17,399 nucleotides of DNA, from the NCBI GenBank assembly GCA_045543635.1, contig JAZQMT010000092.1, positions 1 to 17,399 on the forward strand. Reading direction: 5' to 3'. Each line of letters starts with the position of its first letter. Positions within the stretch are counted from its first letter, which is position 1. Shown in pieces: positions 7,035-14,926 of the stretch. Both the position numbers and the translations under genes were made by a program. The notes under the pieces are model-generated. The model was not told the origin of the DNA and did not search any database. It saw only the letters and a program-made list of their open reading frames with translations. The stretch comes from SIG578 sp045543635. GTDB lineage: Bacteria; Bacillota; Clostridia; Oscillospirales; Ruminococcaceae.

Positions 7035-8587
7035 CAGTTTGCACCTCCCGCTTGCGGACTCTGTTCTCTATGAACAGTCTTGGTCATAAGCAGACCGATT
7101 TCTTCTTTGGTGGCAGTTCTTGCGTCAACTATTCCGGTGATTTGCCCCGAACCGATAACTAAAATTCTGTCACAAAGCTCTAAAAGAACATCGAGGTCTT
7201 CGCCGACAAAAATAACCGCAACACCGTTTTCTTTCTGCTGGTTTAAAAGATTGTAAATGGTATAGGAAGAGTTAATATCAAGTCCTCGAACGGGATAAGC
7301 CGCCATAAGAACGGTGGGAGAGGATGCAATCTCTCTGCCGACAAGCACCTTTTGAACATTACCGCCCGAAAGCTGGCGGACGGGGGTTGCAGCACTGGGA
7401 GTTACGACCTCAAGGTCGGATATGATGCGCTCGGCAAGGTCTTTGGGAGCTTTGCGCTCTAAAAACATTGTTTTTCCCTTGCTGTAACTGCGGAGCATCA
7501 TATTGTCAACAATGTCCATGTTTCCGACAAGGCCCATGCCGAGTCTGTCCTCAGGGACAAAGGAAAGACGGACACCCAGTTCCCTTATTTGCATGGGCGT
7601 TTTGTCCCTCAGGTTGTCGTGGCTGCCTGTTTTGGGGTTGTTGTATGTAATGCTGCCGCTGTCAAGATGCTGGAGACCTGCAATAGCCTCTAAAAGCTCA
7701 CGCTGACCGCTTCCCGCAATGCCCGCAATACCAAGGATCTCGCCGCTTTTAGCGGTAAAGGATACATCATCCAAAAGCTTAACTCCCTCGCGGCTTAAAC
7801 AGTCAATATTTTCAACAATAAGCCTGTCCTCACAGCCTTTAGGCTCACTTCTGTGAATATTTAAGGAGATTTTCTTTCCTACCATCATTTCGGTAAGCTC
7901 TGATTCATTCGTTTCCTTTGTGTTCACTGTGCCGACGTATTCACCCTTGCGTAAAACAGAAACTCTGTCTGAAAGAGAAAGCACCTCATGCAGCTTATGG
8001 GTTATGATGATAATAGCCTTGCCGTCATCACGCATGCGGCGCAAAATCGAGAAAAGCTTTTCTGTTTCCTGCGGGGTTAAAACAGCGGTGGGCTCATCGA
8101 GGATAAGAATGTCAGCTCCGCGGTAAAGAACCTTGATTATTTCAACAGTCTGCTTTTCGGAGACGGACATTTCGTAGATTTTTTTCATAGGGTCAATATC
8201 AAACCCGTATTTATTGCTGATTTCTCCGATTTTTTTAGAAGCCTCTTTAACACTGAATTTATCCTTTTCCCGAAGACCTAAAATAATATTTTCGGTTGCC
8301 GAAAAAACATCAACAAGCTTAAAATGCTGATGTATCATGCCGATCTTGTGAGTAAACGCATCTTTAGGGGAGCGGATAACAACCTCGTTGCCGCCTATAA
8401 ATATTTGTCCCTCGTCGGGATAATAAATTCCCGAGATTATATTCATCAGGGTGGTCTTTCCGCTTCCGTTTTCGCCGAGCAGAGATAGGATCTCGCCGTG
8501 ATTTACCGATAGACTGACATTGCTATTGGCAATAACGCTGCCGAATTTCTTGGTAATGTTCTTAAGTTCAATCGCCGCAGTGTTCAA
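7034..8587 (-). CDS. nupO: ABC transporter ATPase with two nucleotide-binding domains (NupO-like)
   Basis: This protein energises the nucleoside importer. Its 517 residues hold two ABC domains in one chain. Domain 1 has Walker A GENGSGKTT (38-46), a variant signature SVSEKQ (141-146), Walker B ILILDE (160-165) and the switch histidine H197. Domain 2 has a degenerate Walker A, GIAGSGQREL (289-298), a canonical signature LSGGN (406-410) and a Walker B-like VLMAAYPVRGLD (426-437) without the catalytic glutamate. This asymmetry is normal in the BMP/sugar-type importers, so one competent and one degenerate site are expected. The ATG at 8587 follows an AGGATG-like ribosome site. It is separated from the lipoprotein gene by 125 bp with a strong hairpin, which suggests lower expression than the binding protein. 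Confidence 0.93.
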   Translation of the reverse strand: MNTAAIELKNITKKFGSVIANSNVSLSVNHGEILSLLGENGSGKTTLMNIISGIYYPDEGQIFIGGNEVVIRSPKDAFTHKIGMIHQHFKLVDVFSATENIILGLREKDKFSVKEASKKIGEISNKYGFDIDPMKKIYEMSVSEKQTVEIIKVLYRGADILILDEPTAVLTPQETEKLFSILRRMRDDGKAIIIITHKLHEVLSLSDRVSVLRKGEYVGTVNTKETNESELTEMMVGKKISLNIHRSEPKGCEDRLIVENIDCLSREGVKLLDDVSFTAKSGEILGIAGIAGSGQRELLEAIAGLQHLDSGSITYNNPKTGSHDNLRDKTPMQIRELGVRLSFVPEDRLGMGLVGNMDIVDNMMLRSYSKGKTMFLERKAPKDLAERIISDLEVVTPSAATPVRQLSGGNVQKVLVGREIASSPTVLMAAYPVRGLDINSSYTIYNLLNQQKENGVAVIFVGEDLDVLLELCDRILVIGSGQITGIVDARTATKEEIGLLMTKTVHREQSPQAGGAN

Positions 8588-8670
8588 TAGGTTTCATCCT
8601 TTCAGAGATTGGTTTTCAAAACAAAAGCCTGTTTTTCTTTTCAAAATCAATCGTAAAAATAAAAGAAATC

Positions 8671-8698
8671 AAGGCGGAGCGTTTTCGCGCTCCGCCTT
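8671..8698 (-). terminator. Intraoperon hairpin/attenuating terminator after the BMP gene
   Basis: Perfect 11-bp arms AAGGCGGAGCG and CGCTCCGCCTT enclose a 6-nt loop, and a T-rich but interrupted tract follows on the minus strand. It starts 14 bp past the stop of the lipoprotein gene and precedes the ATPase gene. Because the T-tract is broken, partial termination or 3'-end protection of the lipoprotein message is more likely than complete stopping. This would make more binding protein than transporter core, as is usual for ABC importers. Confidence 0.75.
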
Positions 8699-8712
8699 AA
8701 AATTACGAAAAC

Positions 8713-9993
8713 TTATTCGCTGATGCCGTCAATATACATGATAGCGAAATAAGGAGCGGATCTCTTGGTGGATTCGGTGAGTTCACCGTCTTTGATAACT
8801 TCGGTATCAGGAGTGAACTTGTCATCGGTAACAACATCTGCAAGATAGCTTTCAAGCTTCTTGCCTTCAACGGTGAAGTTAGCGGTATCAAATACCTTAA
8901 TCTTGCCGTCAACAAGATCCTGCTTAACAGCGTCGAGTTTAGTCTGGGTGTCCTTTGCAGCAACAGTGGTGTTGAGCTCGGTGAGCTTAACCATTCCGTC
9001 TTCAATGCTTCCGCAATAGTCAACAGGGATAGAGCCACCGTTGAGAGCGGTATTAATGATCATCTTAAAGTAAGGAGTCCAGTCAATCTTGGAAGAGATG
9101 AGAGCGGTGGTGGGAGCCATGCTGATGGTGCTGATGTTGTAGGCAACATTAGGAACCTTTTTCTCTTCGCAAGCTTTAGGAGCGCCCTCAGAGTCAGCAT
9201 GCTGGCTGATGAGAACACATCCGGAGTTGATGAGGTTGAGAGCTGCCTCACGCTCAAGTGCGATGTCAAACCAAGAGTTAGTGTAGGTAACCTTCATGGT
9301 TGCGCTGGGGCAAACAGATTTTGCACCGAGATAGAAGGAAGTAAAGCCCGAAATAACCTCAGCATAGTTCCAAGCGGCAACATAACCGATTTTAGCCTGT
9401 TCAGCAGTGATCTTTTTCGCTTCGATCATTTCATTGAGCTTTAAGCCTGCTGCAACGCCTGCGAGGAAGCGGCCCTCGTAGATGGAAGCGAAAGCGTTGT
9501 GATAGTTTCCGAGTTTTTCGGTTTGAGCTCTGGTGCCGGTGGCGTGGCAGAACTGAACCTTGGGATACTCTTTAGCAGCCTGGATCATGTAGGTCTCGTG
9601 GCCGAAGGAGTCAGCAAAGATGATGTCGCATCCTGCTTCAACAAGCTCGGAAGCTGCAGTGTAGCAAGCCTCGTCCTCATTGATGTTGACTTTGATAAGA
9701 ACCTGCTCGTCTTTAAGACCAAGGTCTTTTTGAGCCTGTTTCATAGCCTGGATAAAGTTGTTGTCATAGGTAGAGTTTTCATCATGCAGGCAGATAAGAC
9801 CGATCTTGAAGTCATTTTTTTTAACAGCCTCCATAACATCGGCAACGGTTTTCTCAACTTGGTCAATGGAGAGAACGGTTTCGGTTTTGCCGGCGCCGGA
9901 AGAGGTGCCCTGGTTGTCGTTGCAACCGGTGAATGCAACGCACATGGTAAGTGACATTGCGAGGGTGAGAAGAAGTGCGGAAATCTTTTTCAT
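8713..9993 (-). CDS. bmpA: BMP-family nucleoside-binding lipoprotein
   Basis: This is the extracytoplasmic binding subunit of the importer, anchored to the membrane by a lipid. The N-terminus MKKISALLLTLAMSLTMCVA is a lipoprotein signal peptide, followed by FTGC, with C24 as the lipidated cysteine and a Ser/Gly-rich linker after it. The body carries BMP/Med-family features: FKIGLICLHDENSTYDNNF, a segment ending ADSFGHETYMIQAA, and NAFASIYEGRFLAGVAAG. The frame is open 23 codons further up, but the ATG at 9993 has AGGAGG at 7 nt and starts the signal peptide, so it is chosen. The product has 426 residues, longer than the roughly 330-360 usual for the family, mostly through added C-terminal sequence. 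It follows xpt by 43 bp. Confidence 0.93.
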   Translation of the reverse strand: MKKISALLLTLAMSLTMCVAFTGCNDNQGTSSGAGKTETVLSIDQVEKTVADVMEAVKKNDFKIGLICLHDENSTYDNNFIQAMKQAQKDLGLKDEQVLIKVNINEDEACYTAASELVEAGCDIIFADSFGHETYMIQAAKEYPKVQFCHATGTRAQTEKLGNYHNAFASIYEGRFLAGVAAGLKLNEMIEAKKITAEQAKIGYVAAWNYAEVISGFTSFYLGAKSVCPSATMKVTYTNSWFDIALEREAALNLINSGCVLISQHADSEGAPKACEEKKVPNVAYNISTISMAPTTALISSKIDWTPYFKMIINTALNGGSIPVDYCGSIEDGMVKLTELNTTVAAKDTQTKLDAVKQDLVDGKIKVFDTANFTVEGKKLESYLADVVTDDKFTPDTEVIKDGELTESTKRSAPYFAIMYIDGISE

Positions 9994-10036
9994 GTTTTTA
10001 CCTCCTAAAATTTTATGTAAAAATTTTACATACAAC

Positions 10037-10609
10037 TTAATCACGGAAGATGACGGTATCATCGGTCATGCTTTCGATCATGGCAAGGCTCTCAACGCGA
10101 ATGCCCTGCGCTCTGAGCTTGTCCCCACCGCCCTGATAGGTCTTTTCAATGGCAATGGCGCATCCCGCAACAGAGGCTCCCGACTGATTTACAATGTCGA
10201 TAAGTCCGTTAAGCGCACCGCCGACAGCAAGAAAATCGTCAACAATAAGAACACTGTCATCGGGAGAAAGAAATTGTTTTTCAACAACCATGTTGTAGTA
10301 GTTTCCGTGCGTATAGGAGTGAACGCGCGAGCAGTAAACCTCGCCGGCAAGATTGGTGGATGCATGTTTTTTTGCAAAAAGCACCGGAAGCTCCATCACA
10401 GCACCGAAAGCTGTTGCAATAGCAATTCCCGATGCCTCAACCGTTAGTATCTTGGTAATGCGCTCGCCCTCATAGAGCCGCTGCACCTCGCGCCCCATCT
10501 CTGTAAGCAGGTTTATGTCAAGCTGATGATTTAAAAAGCTGCCCACCTTTAAGATGTTTCCGGGGAAAACAACTGCATCTTTTAGGATACGCTCTTTTAG
10601 AAGTTTCAT
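10037..10609 (-). CDS. xpt: Xanthine phosphoribosyltransferase
   Basis: Xpt converts xanthine and PRPP to XMP, feeding salvaged base into guanine nucleotides. The 190 residues match the family length. The PRPP-binding motif is VLIVDDFLAVGGA (120-132), with the paired acids D124 and D125. The start MKLLKERILKDAVVFPGNILKVGSFLNHQLDP-like region and VEASGIAIA (57-65) are typical of Xpt rather than HPRT or APRT; in this copy residue 31-32 reads DI. A GAGGTG ribosome site lies 5 nt before the ATG at 10609. It is the first gene after the leader at 10621-10714 and is likely cotranscribed with the BMP importer and purA, making a unit for import and salvage of purines. Confidence 0.95.
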   Translation of the reverse strand: MKLLKERILKDAVVFPGNILKVGSFLNHQLDINLLTEMGREVQRLYEGERITKILTVEASGIAIATAFGAVMELPVLFAKKHASTNLAGEVYCSRVHSYTHGNYYNMVVEKQFLSPDDSVLIVDDFLAVGGALNGLIDIVNQSGASVAGCAIAIEKTYQGGGDKLRAQGIRVESLAMIESMTDDTVIFRD

Positions 10610-10620
10610 ACATGCACCTC

Positions 10621-10714
10621 AAAAAATAAAAAAACAGACTTATATTGTAAGTCTGGCTAAAATCATTCGGACCGTTTAGCCGGAATGTATTGAAAATATA
10701 TTCGCTTTTTCGAC
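10621..10714 (-). promoter_or_regulatory. Attenuator-like leader of xpt without a purine riboswitch core
   Basis: The short leader of roughly 95 nt folds by eye into three successive hairpins on the minus strand. Hairpin 1 spans 10683-10703 (GAAT/ATTC and TATT/AATA around one A-C mismatch). Hairpin 2 spans 10655-10681 (GGCTAAA/TTTAGCC with an inner CGG-T-CCG). Hairpin 3 is the terminator at 10635-10655, followed by a long T-rich tract. I do not see the conserved loop sequences of the guanine/adenine riboswitch. Conditional termination before xpt is inferred. Confidence 0.6.
10635..10655 (-). terminator. Leader terminator upstream of xpt
   Basis: Arms CAGACTTA and TAAGTCTG form an 8-bp stem with a 5-nt loop. 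On the minus strand they are followed directly by seven T's, one A and six more T's, a textbook intrinsic terminator. It lies between the xpt promoter and the xpt start, so it must be bypassed or be leaky for the operon to be expressed. Confidence 0.85.
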
Positions 10715-10720
10715 AAAGTT

Positions 10721-10749
10721 ATTGTACCATTCTGCAACCAAACTGTCAA
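10721..10749 (-). promoter_or_regulatory. Promoter of the xpt operon
   Basis: Minus strand TTGACA (10744-10749), a 17-bp spacer and TACAAT (10721-10726). This is a near-consensus vegetative promoter. It directs transcription into the attenuator leader and then xpt. Confidence 0.85.
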
Positions 10750-10790
10750 TAAAAAATGAAAAAATTGAGAAAATAAAAACACAAAAATAA

Positions 10791-10818
10791 GGACAGAGCA
10801 CATTTTGGCGCTCTGTCC
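10791..10818 (-). terminator. Terminator after the ABC half-transporter gene
   Basis: Arms GGACAGAGC and GCTCTGTCC form a 9-bp stem around a 10-nt loop. A T-rich tract follows on the minus strand, 14 bp past the stop codon of the gene. It separates this gene from the xpt operon. Confidence 0.85.
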
Positions 10819-10831
10819 GTTAGGTTGTATC

Positions 10832-12808
10832 TCAAGGGTGCACAACAGGAGGCCTTTTTTCTGCGTGTGGCGACCTATGCCTGCGGGCAGACGGGCTGCT
10901 GTTCATTGTGTCTTTATGAGACTGATAGCGAGCTGCTTGGGTGGAAAACAGCTTGTAGTATTTGCCGCCCAGTGCCATAAGCTCCCCATGGCTTCCCATT
11001 TCAGCAACACAGCCGTTTTCCAAAACAATAACGGTGTCAGCAGTCGTTGCGCTTGAAAGCCTGTGTGAAACAAAAATACTGGTCTTTCCCGCTCGCAGCT
11101 TGTCAAATTGGTTGTATATCTCCTGCTCGGCAATGGCATCAAGCGAGGCGGTCGGCTCATCGAGAATGAGAATGTCGGCATCGGAATAAAACGCCCGCGC
11201 AACCGAAAGCTTTTGCCATTGACCGATGGAAAGTTCGGTGCCGTCCTGCTCGAAAAAGCGGGTGAGCGGTGTATCGTATAAACGGGGCAGATTTTCTATA
11301 AAGGTATTCGCTCCTGAATTTTTTGCGGCTTCTGTAATGTTATTATCATTTTTCTCTTTATAGATACTGCCGAATGCAATATTGTCCCCCGCGGTTTCGG
11401 CATATTTTCCGAAATCCTGAAAAATGATGCCGAAAAGCCGATACAGTTCGCGTGTGTCATATTCTCGAATATCCCTGCCATCAAGCAGGATAACACCCTC
11501 GGTGGGGTCATAAAGCCGAGTGATGAGCTTTATCAGCGTAGTCTTTCCCGCGCCGTTTAGGCCGACAAGTGCCACCGTGCTGCCTTCATGAATCGTGAGG
11601 TCCATATTGCGTATCACATAGTTTTCCGAACCCGGATATTGAAAGGAAACATTTTTCAGCTCAATGGTGTGACCGCAGCGGGTTTTGGGAGAGATAGGCT
11701 CTATAGCAGTGGATTTTATTTTTTGCTCCTCTTTCATGAAAAGAATCATATTATCAATGAAAAGCGAACCTTCGTAAATGGTGGCGGTAACACTGATAAC
11801 GGCGGCAAGTGCAGAGGATATGGAATTAAGCGCGCCTGTGTAGACCGAGTAATCTGCAATCCGGGTAACATTTGTGGCAATCATGTAAAACAGAGCACCG
11901 TTCATAACCGTTGTTGCCAGAGATAGCAGGATATTCCAAGCGTGCTCCTGCCAAATAAGTTTTTTTATGCCCTTAAAATAGCCCTTAAAAACCTCGGTAT
12001 ATTTTCCAATCAATAAATCGGAAAGATCGAACAGACGAACCTCTTTTACCATGTCCTTGTTCACTAAAAGGTCACTGTAATAGGACATTTTCCGTCTGTC
12101 TTTGGAACGGCGAAACATATAATTAAAGTTTTTGCGGCGGAAATGGAAGGAAACTGCCGCGCTGATAACCGTTAGTATAATGAAAAGCAAAAAGAATACC
12201 ATTCCCGAGGGAGGCAGCTTGTTGAGGATTATAACCAAAACGGCAAAATAGCTTACCATAGAAATAATTTTTGAAATAAGCTCAAAAGTAGAACGCAAAA
12301 TATTAACGGGGCGCATGCCTGCTTCGCGGTTGGCATTTTCCAAGCGTTCATAAAAATCAGGCATATCAAAGGATGCCAAGTCCAGCGTTTTTGCTTTGTT
12401 CATGATTTTAAGCTTAACATGATTGGTAACCGCTTCGCCGGCAATGCGAATAAGCATACCGTAAAGTCCGCTTGTCAGGGTGTTTAAAAACAGGTAACCG
12501 AACTGTAAAACAAGCGGAATGATGAGGTTAACCTCCAAGGTGAAGCTTTTTACAATACTATCCAAAAGATGTGCCGAGATAAGGGTTCCGACAAGTGGCA
12601 TAATACCATTGTAAACCGTCATTAAAATCATAAAGAATAAAAGCCAGGGCTGTGTTTCCCAAACTAATTTAAATATGTAAAATAATCTGTAAATCGTCCC
12701 ACCGACGGTCTTTTTCAAATACTGCGGAACTTCTTTAAAACTTTTGGGTTTGGGAACCTTAAATCGGTCATTCATTTGTGAGGGCGGCGGTCCGTACCCA
12801 TTTTGCAT
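10832..12808 (-). CDS. ABC half-transporter (fused membrane and ATPase domains), exporter type
   Basis: The 658-residue protein combines an N-terminal six-helix membrane domain (about residues 50-345) with one ABC ATPase domain. The latter has Walker A GLNGAGKTT (416-424), signature LSIGQ (526-530), Walker B ILILDE (546-551) with EPTASLD, and the switch histidine in SHRLS (H582). This layout is that of exporter-type half-transporters (multidrug, peptide or lipid) that work as dimers. No partner half-transporter lies next to it, so a homodimer is likely. The first 45 residues are polar and proline-rich. The last 30 or so residues after the ATPase domain are rich in Ser, Arg, His and Pro and look unstructured. 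The ATG at 12808 follows GAGGTGG. It has its own promoter and terminator; substrate unknown. Confidence 0.9.
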   Translation of the reverse strand: MQNGYGPPPSQMNDRFKVPKPKSFKEVPQYLKKTVGGTIYRLFYIFKLVWETQPWLLFFMILMTVYNGIMPLVGTLISAHLLDSIVKSFTLEVNLIIPLVLQFGYLFLNTLTSGLYGMLIRIAGEAVTNHVKLKIMNKAKTLDLASFDMPDFYERLENANREAGMRPVNILRSTFELISKIISMVSYFAVLVIILNKLPPSGMVFFLLFIILTVISAAVSFHFRRKNFNYMFRRSKDRRKMSYYSDLLVNKDMVKEVRLFDLSDLLIGKYTEVFKGYFKGIKKLIWQEHAWNILLSLATTVMNGALFYMIATNVTRIADYSVYTGALNSISSALAAVISVTATIYEGSLFIDNMILFMKEEQKIKSTAIEPISPKTRCGHTIELKNVSFQYPGSENYVIRNMDLTIHEGSTVALVGLNGAGKTTLIKLITRLYDPTEGVILLDGRDIREYDTRELYRLFGIIFQDFGKYAETAGDNIAFGSIYKEKNDNNITEAAKNSGANTFIENLPRLYDTPLTRFFEQDGTELSIGQWQKLSVARAFYSDADILILDEPTASLDAIAEQEIYNQFDKLRAGKTSIFVSHRLSSATTADTVIVLENGCVAEMGSHGELMALGGKYYKLFSTQAARYQSHKDTMNSSPSARRHRSPHAEKRPPVVHP

Positions 12809-12837
12809 GATACCACCTCTTTTTTCTTTATAATATA

Positions 12838-12867
12838 ATTGTAAAGCATAAGAGGGTCTAAAATCAA
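12838..12867 (-). promoter_or_regulatory. Likely promoter of the ABC half-transporter gene
   Basis: Minus strand TTGATT (12862-12867), an 18-bp spacer and TACAAT (12838-12843), just upstream of an AT-rich leader and the GAGGTGG ribosome site. Other AT-rich -10 choices exist a few bases downstream, so the exact boxes are uncertain. Confidence 0.5.
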
Positions 12868-12892
12868 GGGAATAAAAAAATTTTACATTTAA

Positions 12893-12925
12893 AAACAGAG
12901 GATGCTTTTAGGCTATCCTCTGTTT
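12893..12925 (-). terminator. Terminator after the Na/Pi-cotransporter-type gene
   Basis: Arms AAACAGAGGAT and ATCCTCTGTTT form an 11-bp stem with an 11-nt loop, followed by T's on the minus strand. It begins 7 bp past the stop codon at 12933. Confidence 0.85.
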
Positions 12926-12932
12926 GGTTTCA

Positions 12933-14675
12933 TTATTTTAAGTATTTAGCGGCAAAAGCAGAATATTGTTCTTTGAAATACGGGCTTTCTGCTTTCATTG
13001 CACGAAGAGATTGGTGAAGATTTAGGTTGTTGTTCTCGGCGTCAATAACACAGCCGGCGATATTGGAGCAGTGGTCGGAGGTGCGCTCTAAATTGGTTAG
13101 AATATCAGACCAAACAAAGCCTGTCTCGATGCTGCAAGCGCCCTGTTGTAAACGCATGGTGTGGTTGTTGCGCATAAGCTCTTTGAGGTTGTCGATAACC
13201 TGCTCAAGAGGCTCAACGGTAGCGGCTGCCTGCATATCGTTGTTTATAAAAGCGCTGCGGGAAAGCTCAAGGATCTCTTCGGTTGCTTTTGTGAGGTTGG
13301 AAAGCTCGGTGCAGGCGTCTTCCGAGAAGGTGATCTCCTTATTTCTCATTTCCTCTGCCGAGTCAACGAGGTTTACTGCATGGTCGGAAATGCGCTCAAG
13401 GTCGCCGATTATTTTTAAAAGCTTGGCAGCTTCGGCACTGAGCCTGTCGCTGATGCGTAGGGCGCTGAGTTTAACAAGATATGTTCCGATAATGTCTTCG
13501 TAATGGTCAGTTCTGTCCTCCGCTTCGCGAACCGACTCTGCAAGCTCGGGAGTATAACCGTTTAAGCAGCGCATACCATTTTTCAGTGAATTAATGGCAC
13601 CGTCTGCCATGTCTGAAGCAAGAGAAAAGCAGCGTTCAAGCGCAACCGAAGGGGTAGCGAGCAGGCGCTCATCAAGCTCGGTGATGGTATCAGGCTTTTT
13701 GGTATCGGGCACAAGCTTGTATGCAAGCTTTTCAAGAAGAGAGGACATGGGCAGCAGCAGAATGGTACAAGCAATGTTGAACACCGAGTGGGCAACTGCA
13801 ATGCCGGCAAGGGAAGCCGACTCATCAAAGAGTGCAGGAGCAATAGTAGCGTTTACAATGCTGAATACAGTAAGCCAAACTGCTGTGCCGATAACATTAA
13901 AGGAAAGGTGAACAAGCGCGGCGCGCTTTGCATTGCGGTTGGTTCCGAAAGAGGAGAGAATAGCAGTGATACAGGTGCCGATATTCTGTCCCATAATGAT
14001 AGGAATAGCCGCTCCGTAGGAAACAGCGCCGGTTGCGGCAAGCGCCTGCAAAATACCAACAGAAGCTGAGCTGGACTGAATGATAGCGGTGAGAACTGCA
14101 CCTGCAATAACACCAAGCAGGGGGTTTTTAAACATAAGGAAAAGATTTTGGAAAGCAGGGACATCTGCAAGCCCTGAAACCGCGCCTGTCATGGTATCCA
14201 TGCCGAACATTAAAACGGCAAAACCGAGGAGAATGGTTCCGGTGTCCTTCTTTTTGTTGCTTTTACAGAACATGTAAAGAACAATACCGATCAGCGCCAG
14301 AATGGGGGTGAATGATGTGGGCTTTAAAAGCTTTACAAACATGTTGCCGCTGTCAATACCGCTGAGGCTTAATATCCAGGATGTTATAGTAGTACCAATA
14401 TTGGCTCCCATGATAACATTGATAGCCTGCCGCAGGGTCATAAGCCCCGAGTTTACAAAGCCAACGACCATAACAGTGGTGGCAGAGGAACTTTGGATAA
14501 CAGAGGTAACACCCAGCCCTGTAAAAAGACCTGCCATTTTGTTTGTGGTCAATTTTCCAAGGAGCGATTGAAGTTTACCTCCTGCGCGGCGTTCCAAGGC
14601 TTGTCCCATAAGGTTCATTCCGAAAAGGAAGAGACAAAGGCCGCCGATGAGTGTCAGTGCGTCAAAAATTGTCAT
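12933..14675 (-). CDS. Na/Pi cotransporter family protein with PhoU-like C-terminal domain
   Basis: This is a membrane phosphate transporter of the sodium-dependent NptA/YjbB type. The N-terminal half (about 1-320) carries the two inverted family repeats, each with the QSSSAT-type motif: QSSSATT at 61-67 and QSSSAS at 200-205. Each is followed by a conserved helix with MGANIGTTIT or MGQNIGTCIT. The C-terminal half (about 340-555) is a helical PhoU-like domain with repeated acidic E/D-x-x-D marks: EDRTDHYEDII, DLERISDHAVNL and NLERTSDHCSNIA. In this family the domain is thought to sense or regulate phosphate status. Its 580 residues fit the two-domain form. Direction of transport (import or export) cannot be told. 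The ribosome site is weak (AGGT). It is a single-gene unit with its own promoter and a 5' leader hairpin. Confidence 0.92.
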   Translation of the reverse strand: MTIFDALTLIGGLCLFLFGMNLMGQALERRAGGKLQSLLGKLTTNKMAGLFTGLGVTSVIQSSSATTVMVVGFVNSGLMTLRQAINVIMGANIGTTITSWILSLSGIDSGNMFVKLLKPTSFTPILALIGIVLYMFCKSNKKKDTGTILLGFAVLMFGMDTMTGAVSGLADVPAFQNLFLMFKNPLLGVIAGAVLTAIIQSSSASVGILQALAATGAVSYGAAIPIIMGQNIGTCITAILSSFGTNRNAKRAALVHLSFNVIGTAVWLTVFSIVNATIAPALFDESASLAGIAVAHSVFNIACTILLLPMSSLLEKLAYKLVPDTKKPDTITELDERLLATPSVALERCFSLASDMADGAINSLKNGMRCLNGYTPELAESVREAEDRTDHYEDIIGTYLVKLSALRISDRLSAEAAKLLKIIGDLERISDHAVNLVDSAEEMRNKEITFSEDACTELSNLTKATEEILELSRSAFINNDMQAAATVEPLEQVIDNLKELMRNNHTMRLQQGACSIETGFVWSDILTNLERTSDHCSNIAGCVIDAENNNLNLHQSLRAMKAESPYFKEQYSAFAAKYLK

Positions 14676-14724
14676 TTTTCTTAACCTACCTTTACATTTA
14701 ATTTTCTGAATTTATATATGTACA

Positions 14725-14752
14725 CCTGCCGTTGTTAAAAGAGGCCGGCAGG
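14725..14752 (-). other. GC-rich hairpin in the leader of the Na/Pi transporter gene
   Basis: Arms CCTGCCG and CGGCAGG, 7 bp, separated by 14 nt, stand out in a very AT-rich leader between the promoter at 14783-14811 and the start codon at 14675. No T-run follows in the minus direction, so it is not a terminator for this transcript. In the plus direction ACTGTTTTT follows, but no plus-strand gene is seen upstream. Confidence 0.55.
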
Positions 14753-14782
14753 ACTGTTTTTAAAGAAATCCCAAACTCCCCC

Positions 14783-14811
14783 ATTTTATATAAATAATAA
14801 CAAAAAATCAA
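14783..14811 (-). promoter_or_regulatory. Promoter of the Na/Pi transporter gene
   Basis: Minus strand TTGATT (14806-14811), a 17-bp spacer and TAAAAT (14783-14788), each with one or two mismatches to consensus. It gives a 5' UTR of about 100 nt with the hairpin at 14725-14752. Confidence 0.6.
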
Positions 14812-14834
14812 GAAAAAATCAAGATAAAAATATA

Positions 14835-14904
14835 ATTTTTAGGCGGTTTTATAATACAAATTTTCTCAATACAGAACAAAGCGAGGTGAAATCCACCTCG
14901 CTTT
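14835..14904. repeat. Left-end partial copy of the array repeat, with terminator
   Basis: The stretch TAGGCGGTTTTATAATACA followed by the palindrome at 14878-14904 (AAAGCGAGGTG/CACCTCGCTTT, 5-nt centre) matches the last 60 or so bases of the full repeats at 15311-15590 and 16108-16388. Only the terminator end is present; no mini-ORF or 59-nt element is visible to the left. It marks the left boundary of the cassette array and ends the transcript of the gene at 14927-15280. Confidence 0.75.
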
Positions 14905-14926
14905 TGATATGTGTGTACAGATGAAT

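Noticed and set aside
9499..10447. Two long plus-strand open frames (151 and 213 codons)
   Set aside because: They are antisense to the BMP lipoprotein gene and xpt, both clearly real, and their translations show no family features.
10621..10714. Guanine riboswitch upstream of xpt
   Set aside because: The conserved loop and junction sequences of the purine riboswitch are not present, and the leader is too short to hold both aptamer and terminator comfortably.
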